Notes under the pieces: generated by a model
Told to the model about the DNA's origin: nothing
The model's database searches: none
Seen by the model: only the letters and a program-made list of their open reading frames with translations
Source of the DNA: Tubulanus polymorphus
Taxonomy: Eukaryota; Nemertea; Palaeonemertea; Tubulaniformes; Tubulanidae
NCBI RefSeq assembly: GCF_964204645.1
Contig: NC_134035.1
Coordinates: 884,001-948,000, forward strand
DNA: 64,000 nt
Direction of reading: 5' to 3'
Translations under genes and position numbers: made by a program
Shown here: positions 55,425 through 64,000 of the stretch, one piece after another
How positions within the stretch are numbered: the first letter of the stretch is position 1
Layout of the letters: every line of letters starts with the position of its first letter

Positions 55425-57166
55425 AAGGAGTGGATGAAAGTCGAAGAGACGGTTTTGTCATGCACGCAGTCATGATCGCAAAATTGCCTGAAGTATTTTG
55501 TTATTTCAAACGTGCAAAAAAAAGCCAAAACTTATCATTATTTCATACCTTTAACTTTATTATGAGCATATTTTTAAACGCTATGTAATCAAACACGCGA
55601 AATTGCGGGACTTCACACAATTTCCCGGGTGCGAAACAACAAAAACACGTTCGGGACACCTTCGAGAAAATTGCAACGCGTTCGGCTTTTGTAAGATTAT
55701 TATCAAAGTCAAATTGTTGGCATGCCGGGCGTTGTATAGGGCTTCGTATTAAGCGTCATTGGCGATGTGTCGCGCTCGTCTCGCGGATGAAAATTAATTC
55801 TCGATTTTATCAAAGAATCGCCCGTGGCTTGTTTGAAGCTATATAAAGTTGTTTGAGAAAGTTCGCCGATCGACGTCGTCCTTGTTTTTCATACTTAACT
55901 CGATTTATTCAGCAACGGACAGGATTTTTTTATATTTTGTTTATGGGATAAAATGTAATCAACCCACGGTACCTCTACCCCTCCTGCCCATCCCCCACAT
56001 CTCCCTACCCTCTCCAGCCCATCCCCCTACCCCTTCCTGGTCAGTAAAATCACACGATCAAACATAATGAACTCGACCATCCTACTGCACCAAACTTGTC
56101 TACAATTAAGCAGACTTGTTCCAGTTATCTGTTAGGTTTTCTTACGCATATATGACAACCACTGACCATGGGGACTAGTTCTATTTGTCTAACCGGTTAG
56201 CACACTTTCTTTAAGACCTAGTGAGTGTGCGTAATATCACTGTCACTTCTTGATCGTTACAGTTTGATCAGCCCAAATTTGAGTGGCATTTTTGGTTATT
56301 TGACCTTTGAAATGAATCCTATATTTTAAGCTCAATCCTCGGCACAGTCCGGGGCTGAATATGAGGAAATCCCTGGTTTACCTAATCAATTAAAACATTG
56401 GAAGGTAACTTAAATCAAGAGATGCTGATCAGTTTGAACTCGCTCGCGGCGTGGGTGCATTTATTGCGCAAAACAACTTCTGTATAGGTATTTACCAGTT
56501 TTTCGCCGCAAAAAAATGAAATGAATGTTGTCGGCTTTCAGAATCGCCAATAATACGCGGACAAACGAATGTCGGTTCTATAGTAACCACACCTAAAACC
56601 ACCATTAGTCGTCAATGCACGTTTTGTTCGTCGTAAACAATGACGCCACGACTACGAGAATAATCGAGCACGATATTTCATTTGTCGATTGCGGCCGGCG
56701 CGATTTTTTGTTCCGTCCATTTTGTTTCAATCGCGTCGACGAGCTTAATATATCTCGTAAAGCTCGCTCTCGTCGTGTATTACGACGACGAGATAATGAA
56801 ATTATAATTCGTTATTGATTTTATCTCGGGCGATTGAAAAAAAAAAAACCTCCCGCGAACCGGCATCGCACGCGGGGGAAAATGAAACGCGATCGGTCCG
56901 TTCGAACAATACCGCGTCGAGTAATGGCGTAACACGCGACAATGAGACCCAACTTCGCCGGTAATGGAACGCTACCGTTCGCGGACAATGCGAAAAAACG
57001 GCGGCCATTGTACGCGGTATAATACATGTCAGGGATTAGCGCGTACGCCCGGGCTCTCGGCTTAACGATGAAAGAATGATGGAGTCGAAATCGCGCGGTA
57101 ACAATGTCGCATTGTCGGCGGGTATAATTGCGTCGGTTGCGTTGGATTTTTAAACGCTGTGGAGTA
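55425..57166. other. Unique sequence, no confident gene
   Basis: C/T-rich patch at 55965-56040. The CpG-rich block 56600-57130 carries long minus frames (to 161 codons) that run into the family B element, so they are not genes. Confidence 0.35.
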
Positions 57167-57356
57167 AGGCTGAAATAAAACGATACCTTGTTTCTCGGAA
57201 TCGGCCGGGCCACTCTGTTCACTGCAATGAAATTTGTAATCAATTCATTTCTATAGCTATCATGATTTGAAAGTTTCGTGGTAAATGAGGCGTCTGCTCC
57301 GGTCAACTTTTAAGCCCAGCCGAAATGAGAAACACAGTATCTATTTTTTTTATCCT
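57167..57356. mobile_element. Family B MITE
   Basis: AGGCTGAAATAAAACGATAC, then CTTGTTTCTC on the left and, reverse complemented, AGGATAAAAAAAATAGATAC, then TGTGTTTCTC on the right. Length 190 bp. Confidence 0.68.
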
Positions 57357-57847
57357 AAGTCGGGTGTTTTGTTGTTGGTATTGACTACGAGCTCGGCGCG
57401 TGATATCGTATTCACACCGCGCCACGGCGCACGGATGTGCCGGTATTTGCTCGGTCCATCAGATACTCGTTGAATTTGGCGCCTAATGATAAATGTTCAC
57501 GGTATACGTCGTTGAATTAGTATCAATGACTCGTTTTATAATGGAATGAGATGATATTTTTTGGTCACCACTATTTCCCACTATGAACGATGAATTAATT
57601 TTCAATCCTCTAATCACCGATAGAAATAACTGATATTTCAGAATGGTTCGTTGTGTTGAGTCAGGGATTAGTCGAAAGTTTTTGAATATTGATTCTCATC
57701 TAGGGGGTGATTATCAGGCGTACAGGACCATTCCATAGATTTGAGGTTGACATTTTTGTCAAAACACAGAGAGCGATTATTCAAAGCTGCAAATTTAACA
57801 ATCGTCTTCTGTTAATCAGAAATTTGTTCAAGCCTTGCTTTGCTTCT

Positions 57848-58208
57848 ATAGCGATTTGGCCCGGGTCAAACTGGCTTGGACCAGCCCTGAGTCAGATTTA
57901 GCCCTCGTAATATACGTACATGACATAAATCATTCCTGATAAATAAATTGATACTAAAATGTTATCAAAACAAAATCTGTGGCAAGTGAGGTGAGCCACT
58001 TCCACAACCAGATAGTATCCAAGTGGGTTGACTTAACTCCATGTACCATAGAAACGGTTGGAGTATAAAATAAAATCCTTATCATTAATCCATGGTAAAA
58101 TTTTGTGGTATGGACCTGGTCAGACGTTTTTCGTCTGGCTTCATTTAGCCCTTGTCAACCAGGCCTTTTTGTGTGACCAATTCACACGGGCCATTTGACC
58201 TCGTGCGA
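57848..58208. mobile_element. Family C MITE, rearranged
   Basis: GCGATTTGGCCCGGGTCAAA, GAGTCAGATTTAGCCCTCG, GTGAGCCACTTCCACAACC and GGACCTGGTCAGACG are in order, with extra bases between them. The terminal AGCCGCG words are lost. Confidence 0.5.
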
Positions 58209-58576
58209 TGCTAATGTAGGGAGGTGTTTATGAGAGATGTATGAAAATTGTGAGATTGAACCGGATGCAATTGTTGTATACAATACGTGCGATTGTATCG
58301 ATAATATTCGTCGACACAATCACAAATCAAGCGCGAATTTGAATTAAGACGCGATATTGTCGACTGATTTATCAATAAATCGCTTTACATATTCTCCCCT
58401 CTCTCTCATTGTTCGATCGTGCGCGCGTCTGTCGTCGTCGTCACCTCTTGAGATTTCATTTCAATACAAGACAGGTTGTTGTTGCACCTCGGGTTCATCG
58501 ATGATTGTCATCGGACCGGGGTATTTATTATATTATAAGTGGGTTTCTTATCACGTACAGGAATTCAGAGACAGAA

Positions 58577-58824
58577 AGCCGCGGTCACATGGAGACGATT
58601 AGACCCTGATCAGACCTGAGTCAAATTTGGCCCGTGCCTAAATATAGAGTGCGTTCCCAATATTTGAATGAAGCGAAGTGAATCATTTTCGGAAACTGTA
58701 GCAATTTATACTTATTAATTTGACCTCTGCTAAAATTTGGCTCGGGCCTGGTCCGACGTTCTTGGTTGGGCCGTGCTTTTTGAACAGCTGTTTCGGGACA
58801 AAAATGCTCATGTGCTCGCGGTTT
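58577..58824. mobile_element. Family C MITE, both ends recognisable
   Basis: AGCCGCGGTCACATGGAGAC at the left and ATGCTCATGTGCTCGCGG at the right are inverted. Internal GGGCCTGGTCCGACG and TTTGACCTCTGCTAAAATTT follow the family order. Confidence 0.68.
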
Positions 58825-60112
58825 ATTAGTGAGTCTTGCGTAGTAGGAAAAGGAATTCCTAGAGACAAAGAATGGAGAGAGAGAGAGTACCTGTATCTTC
58901 AGTCAATAATTCATTATCTATTCACATCTTAATTAATAGGATGACGGTTCACGTGTGGTTGAAATATGGCCCGCGGACAGACAAATGGACATCGATACCC
59001 CGGTGTTGTTATGTGAGTGTGTATTGTTACCTCAAGTGACAATAATTACACGCAGAGATTTTGTCTCTAGCGCGCCCCAACGAGAATCGCGTGAGAAATT
59101 CATAAATATCGGTGATGATGGCGACGATGAAGACTTTTATCTCTTGGCGAGTGCGCGTTGATTGACCACTGTCCGGTGATGGTCAGTTGATTGACCATCA
59201 TTGACCGCTTGCTGTATGAATATTGGTGTATATTAGACGCTTGATTGTCGAGTAAGCGTAGCACTCATATCGAGTTGATATATTCGATATTAGTCAGATG
59301 ACCGACGACGACGATGCTCTCTTCGTCCATTCATTATTTACCACTCGCTCGGCGCTGATTCTGTTAATCATACGGCGCGTGTTATGTTCGTTCGCAAAAG
59401 AAAAAAAATGTGAAAATGTGTCGGCAGAGAAACCCTGTCGAAGAAAAACTATGAGAGTATTGTCGTTAGGAACTGAACGCAAAAAAGGGTCTCTCGAAGT
59501 TGAAATTGATTTGTCTGGCTCCCACTGTCTTATACCTAGTCTGCTCATTGAGGTTACCTTTTCATGTAACACTGATACTCCTCTCAGAATCAAATGCTTT
59601 TTGGACATATTTTCCTAAAATTTACCCATCAAATTTCCCCCTGTTAATGTCGGGAATTGAAGCTGTCTGTTATACATCAAATATTGGTCGTTCTTCAGCT
59701 CTGTAGCGCTCATGCTCATCTTACTCGGGACCTGGATCATTGATTATTGCAACCCTTAGCCCACAGTTGAATGTAGTTCATTTTCAATGATTTTAACTCA
59801 TTGTTTAGGAGAAAAAAAACGCGTCTGCTCTTTGTGTAATGTATAGTGTATTCAGTAACTGAGCACCGTTCTTAGTTTTGTTTGCTGAAACGCTACCGAA
59901 CTGTGTGCGAGTTATTACAGAATGAACACCATAATGAAAAAGAAGCATTCACAGAACATCGTTAACTACCTCATTACAAAAACAACAATCAGTTCTCTTC
60001 TCTGCTCCGTTAATCTAGGTGACCTGATTTAATTACGAAAGACTATTCTTGTTATTCCCTCTCTCTTCTTTTCTCGCTCATCCACGCTTCTGTGGTTCGT
60101 TCATTTATTATC
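58825..60112. other. Unique sequence, no confident gene
   Basis: Overlapping frames on opposite strands at 59294-59618 cancel each other as evidence. Otherwise AT-rich unique DNA. Confidence 0.35.
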
Positions 60113-60290
60113 GGCGCGGCCACTTACTCGGAAATCAGGCAAAAGTCAGGGTAATTACTTTTCTTTAAAATAATCGGGGAATTTCGTAAAAAATGAGGGA
60201 AACGTTTCTTTAAACTAGTCGGATAATAGTCAGGGAATTTTGTAAGAAAGGAAGCTAGAAATGATTGAGAAGTCAGGGAAATGAGCCCAA
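60113..60290. mobile_element. Family D2 MITE, partial
   Basis: GGCGCGGCCACTTACTCGG, AAATCAGGCAAAAGTCAGGG, ACTTTTCTTTAAAATAATCG and CAGGGAATTTTGTAAG follow the family order. The right part is decayed. Confidence 0.55.
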
Positions 60291-60718
60291 GTGGTTTTAA
60301 AAGTTAGACTGGTTTAGTTGTTGATAAAAGCCAATAAGAGAGGCATGGAACAAGTGGAATGAAACCACGGTATTGATATTTAATTTCCTGAAATGTGGAC
60401 TAATGCAGCGAAATACGAATGACAAGACTTGGCTTCGAAAATCGGACACACCCCTAAAATCCTACCACGTTATCATTGCCAGTAATTGAAAACGGTATTG
60501 ATAAATACTTTATCGGTATTGTTGTTTTAGCTAAAATCAAAACTCAATTAAACCACCTCCCTTTTTAGAATTCTAGTACGATGAATGGATAGCTTTGTAT
60601 CGATTATACATAACAATTATAAATAGCCTTAGAATATTTGGATGATCGAGTTTATAGCTTTGGGAATGTATTCTCGAATGTAAATTTTGATATTTTATTT
60701 GCGCCGCTGGCTGCTTAC

Positions 60719-60948
60719 TATCCTGTGTATCTTCCAGCGCGATATTTGATGTGTCGAAAAGTCTTCTAACTTTCCTTTGTTCCCTGTAGAAAAAAGTATT
60801 CGTGTCTTTTGGCGACTTGTCGCGTTCGGCTTTCCGCGCGAAATCGTTCTTTCGAAACTTTCCTCGAAGGTCTATTTCCGATAACGAAATATCTGTGTCT
60901 TCGAGCGAGTTTCGTATGATATTCGAAACGTTGTTCCTGAACTTGGCG
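60719..60948 (-). CDS. Candidate internal exon, charged peptide, minus strand
   Basis: On the minus strand the acceptor GGACCTTTCATCAG (or, 12 nt on, GCCAAGTTCAG) leads into an open frame that reaches a donor GGATA/GTAAGC. The frame continues past the donor to a stop at 60573, so it is open for about 130 codons in all. The peptide reads NNVSNIIRNSLEDTDISLSE, then IDLRGKFRKNDFARKAERDK, then TNTFFYREQRKVRRLFDTSN. It is rich in charged residues with no long hydrophobic run, consistent with a soluble intracellular region. Codons vary at third positions as in real coding DNA. No family is recognised. This is the longest exon-like frame in the window outside a repeat and outside a GAC/CGT run. Confidence 0.42.
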
Positions 60949-61452
60949 CTGATGAAAGGTCCTCTTCCCACTTGAAATTATTTTTGTCTAAGTCAGTCGA
61001 TGAAAATGAATATAAATCGATTGTTTCATCTGTTGATGTACAACGCTGTATTATTCTAGCTGGAGCGATTTTTTTTTTAATGGATTATTTTTGATGACGC
61101 GCCAAAAATCAGATTCGGCAAATTATCATCAAGTCTCGGTTGACGTTCATTAATTAACGCGTCGTCGTCAAAGCGTTGTTCGTCATTCGTTGTTTTACGT
61201 AGTTGGGAAAAAACGCCGGTGAATACGATTGAAACGGGCGAATGATGTTTAGCTCGGTGGGAGGAGGAGTTTAATACTCGGTGTAACTATACTGCGTTAG
61301 AGAGAAGAGTCTCTCATTCATGCGTTGCAGTAAAGTAATAGTAGTAGTAGTAATTTTTGCTGCCTCGTGTCGTTTGGACTGTTCAGAAAAAAAAAAACGT
61401 TAAGTTGACCGTAATATTATGATAGTGGACTATATAGTGTAAGCCTTAGCAG

Positions 61453-61543
61453 ACGGGAGGAAGCTTCGAGGGATCTACCTGGATTGAATACTGCCTTTTG
61501 CGCGTAAAGGGATGTTGTCGTCTCAATTCATACGTAATCCTGA
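61453..61543 (+). CDS. Weak candidate exon before a consensus donor
   Basis: After CCTTAGCAG (ending at 61452, weak pyrimidine tract) one frame is open for 30 codons, TGGSFEGSTWIEYCLLRVKG, then CCRLNSYVIL, up to CTGA/GTAAGT, a near-consensus donor. The short length and weak acceptor keep this low. Confidence 0.18.
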
Positions 61544-61594
61544 GTAAGTAAAAATAAACATCTACTGTTTGTATTACCGGTGACAAAGTCATGA

Positions 61595-61765
61595 GTAAAT
61601 AAATGAAGAAATCCCACACTTCGAATTTAAAATTATATGATCAAATTTATTCAAATTCCACCTGATGATGGCTGTTAGTCAACAGCCGAAACGTTGTGGT
61701 TTCGTAATAATAAATTTGATCGTATAATTTTAAATTCGAAGTGTGGGATTTCTTCATTTATCTAC
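61595..61765. mobile_element. Palindromic element with hammerhead-ribozyme-like core (best copy)
   Basis: The arms of about 55 bp are almost exact inverted copies: TAAATGAAGAAATCCCACAC, then TTCGAATTTAAAATTATA, with one mismatch. The centre (61662-61695) reads CTGATGA, one extra T, GGCTGTT, AGTC, AACAGCC, GAAAC. That is the hammerhead catalytic core CUGAUGA, a perfect 7-bp stem II with a 4-nt loop, and GAAA. A possible stem III is ACG/CGT, closing at TTTCGTA (61701-61707), and the palindrome arms would serve as stem I. The extra T between CUGAUGA and stem II departs from the consensus, so activity is uncertain. Penelope-like retroelements and retrozymes are known to carry such motifs. Confidence 0.6.
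61662..61707 (+). ncRNA. Hammerhead-like ribozyme candidate
   Basis: CUGAUGA at 61662-61668, stem II at 61670-61676 with 61681-61687, GAAA at 61688-61691. If folded as a type I hammerhead, the cleavage site would follow CGUA near 61704-61707. A one-base insertion after CUGAUGA may weaken or abolish cleavage. Confidence 0.4.
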
Positions 61766-63201
61766 AGTATACACGGATTATAGTGTTTATTCGACAACTG
61801 TCATGAGTAAACTTTGATTTCACTGGTGGATTGGGTAACCCGGGATGTTTGTCGGGGTCTGGACACCACCCCCCCCCCTTAAGATTTTGAGGTCCTTAAG
61901 AATTCCATCCTCATATATTCGGCAATGAATATTATTTTCGGAAGAAATGTCAAGTTTGACCTTGAAAAACTGAAAAAGTATCAACATTGTGTAATTGTGG
62001 CGACTACCCGTTAAAAAGGTTCTGAAAAAAATCCCAGTGTATTTGAGCAACGAAGTCGCTGCGGAGTTTGGGGTAAGACCCTATAATTTCTTACCTGTTT
62101 ATGTTTAACTCTTGATCCGCTCCTGGAGTTGGAAGTCAGATTTTAACTTTGAACTGGATCGTCATGTTTTGTTGTTTGAAATTAGATACATGTAATTACT
62201 CTTCGACATATTCAACGACCGAAATTTGAATATCGATGCACTTTATGAAGCCCCCACGCGCCCAGATATCCTATAACCTATGCGCTTTATTGTTTCATAG
62301 ATACATTTATACTGCGTTCTTATTAGATTTATAGCTGTTCGGCGCTGGCGGGCAAATCAAAAATTGTATGACAATTTCAATCGCTCTTAACACGTTTTAG
62401 AAATCTCTGCGAAACATTGTTTACGAGAACAAAGACGAGATAATCATTTATGGAAACGTCTCGAACGCACGAGCAATCGTTCATTCGTTTGTTTTCGTCG
62501 TTTGTTTCTATATATTCGTATTTTTGACAATTCGCGAAATCAAGGGGAAATAATCACTTGAAATGTGAGCGTAAATAGACGCGGCGGCGCGGATGATTGC
62601 GTTAGAAAACGATGAAAGGGTTCGGGGTTTGGCGATGACACACGAGATGAAAGGTACCCGTCACGTACCCGTATTGACCACGCCGATTGATAATAACAAC
62701 AATGGCGTTGTTCGCGTGTTGCTGAAACGGTGTTTATTGAGTTTCTCTATTACGAATTTTAGATATATTTCGATCTGTAAATACCAAACAACGAGTTGTT
62801 ATTCTTCGGAGATAAATCGACTTACCGATTATAGATTAACAATGGGGGTTTGTTTATCGGGCGAGCTGCTGCTGTTGTTGTAGGCTTCGTTGGGGTTTCG
62901 ATATTTTTAAGAATTGATCAATGTCGTTCGTACCCGGTGCATTCGAGTCCATCGATGTAAATCTTCAGATACGTTTGTTATGATTCAGCGATGTTTCCAG
63001 TCTAACTTATGATGTTTGTATGTTGTAACTTGGTCACAGTTTGTTGATGGTGTAACTTGTTCTGTTATCAGAGCCGTATGAATTCATCAAACTATTCAAG
63101 AGTGTTAGGAAAGTCATGAATTGGTCACAGTTTACGTCATAGTTAACTAGCGCGCAGTCCATAGCTTGAGGGGGTAGAAATTTTGGAAATATTATTGTTC
63201 T
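61766..63201. other. Unique sequence, no confident gene
   Basis: A C run lies at 61868-61878. The ATG-started plus frame 62593-62883 begins in CpG-rich DNA and could use a donor AAAG/GTACCC, but there is no further support. Confidence 0.33.
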
Positions 63202-63255
63202 GATTCAACATTAAATTTCTATTGGATATATCCAATAGAAATTTAATGTTGAATC
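63202..63255. repeat. Perfect 54-bp palindrome
   Basis: GATTCAACATTAAATTTCTA, then TTGGATA, is followed at once by its exact reverse complement. There is no spacer and no mismatch over 27 bp per arm; pairing stops abruptly outside. It can form a cruciform or hairpin. Confidence 0.9.
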
Positions 63256-64000
63256 CTTCACTTGTGACTTGACAAGCATTTTGTTATAGGCCAAACAAAA
63301 GGTCGGATTGTTACACAATCTCATCGGTTAGTTGTCTTCTAAATAACATCGTGGAAGCATAATTTTATTCTCATGCTTGTATGAAGAGCTTAGCTCTAAG
63401 AGAATCCAAATCAAGCCATGAAGATTTTCAAATCCTTGATTGACCTTTTTCATTACATCTTACGATGAAAACCAACTTCAATATTCGAATTCTCCCGAAC
63501 GAAACAATGGCTGGCTGAAATCGGCGACACGCCCTTCCGAGTTTCCCTCGGTTCAAAATCGAAAACTTATATAATTCTTCTGTTCTGTATATACATATAT
63601 ATATATATATCTATCTAATATCTATAATAACTTCAATCAGTTTATACCATGCTGGTAAGCGTGCGAGCGGCATAGAAAGTTCATCTGTTCATTCCGATAT
63701 CGATCGCGGTCGATGGAGAAATTTGAAAATAACCTAATGATATTAAAGCCTGATTGATGTCTATCGTTGTCATCTGCTGGAAGTTTCTTGTTTCAGAAAG
63801 TTTTTAGAAGTTCATTGTTTCGAATCATTAACGTACGCGAATGAAATCGATGGCTTTATTAAGCCCGACGGTGATCGTATTTCTTCTACAATGTACAACA
63901 GTACGAATTGTCGTTCTGGAATAAAAACTGAACAATCAATGAAATTTATGTCTCTCGTTTTAAATATTACGCAAACTGCGGCAGTAACAGGTCGAGAGAC
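63256..64000. other. Unique sequence with an (AT)n microsatellite
   Basis: (AT)n lies at about 63595-63610. ATGCTG/GTAAGC at 63648 is a good donor but no exon can be defined before it. Confidence 0.4.

Noticed and set aside
56821-57306. 161-codon minus frame
   Set aside because: It overlaps the family B MITE and CpG-rich DNA and has no protein-like motif.
1-64000. A defence system, gene cluster or viral insertion
   Set aside because: No polymerase, integrase, capsid, nuclease or other diagnostic domain is visible on either strand.

Overview
This window is eukaryotic, almost entirely non-coding nuclear DNA. I see no operons, ribosome-binding sites, long uninterrupted reading frames, rRNA genes or intact tRNA genes. 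What it has is short reading frames bounded by GT/AG splice-like sites, dense small inverted-repeat transposons (MITEs), minisatellites and microsatellites. CpG is plentiful in the unique blocks, and short GAC/GTC runs recur throughout. Together with palindromic elements carrying a hammerhead-ribozyme-like core, this suggests a non-vertebrate metazoan, possibly a lophotrochozoan such as a mollusc, annelid or brachiopod. The phylum is an inference; no recognised gene fixes it.

Mobile DNA explains the window best. Family A is a TTAA-flanked, piggyBac-like MITE of about 290 bp with four copies (1-125, 9906-10156, 11278-11539, 23689-23975). Family B has about 30-bp terminal repeats containing GATACCTTGTTTCTC and three copies (9729-9905, 47877-48099, 57167-57356). 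Family C has AGCCGCGATCACA ends and about fourteen full or broken copies, concentrated from 39 kb to 59 kb. Family D and its relative D2 have CAGGGTGGC ends like hAT elements, with eight copies, one hosting a nested insertion (2484-2641). Three long palindromes (1066-1247, 7276-7437, 61595-61765) share a UGAWGA-stem-GAAAY core. Single fold-back elements lie at 284-394, 13416-13622, 53062-53132, 54128-54273 and 63202-63255; the last is a perfect 54-bp palindrome.

Tandem DNA: an (ATC)-rich tract (16135-16500) followed by (CA)n; a 0.5-kb one-strand pyrimidine block (27705-28220); sixteen copies of a 41-bp unit (33661-34313); nine copies of a 22-bp unit (35871-36063); and a degenerate AGCT-rich block (25411-25830). 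Pairs of dispersed repeats link distant sites, and tRNA-like SINE pieces lie on the minus strand at 36, 39 and 43.8 kb.

Genes: no protein is identifiable by name. Several short segments have the profile of exons (pyrimidine-rich acceptor, open frame, GT donor or stop). The best are 5284-5416 (+, membrane segment plus tail, stop, AATAAA), 12441-12523 (+), 32684-32792 (+), 44132-44294 (+) and 60719-60948 (-), with a minus-strand group at 17.5-20.0 kb. They are offered as candidate exons of long-intron genes and could be chance: acceptor-like sites are common here, and CpG-rich blocks inflate open frames. I do not claim a new system. The items most worth following up are the hammerhead-like palindromes and the candidate exons.
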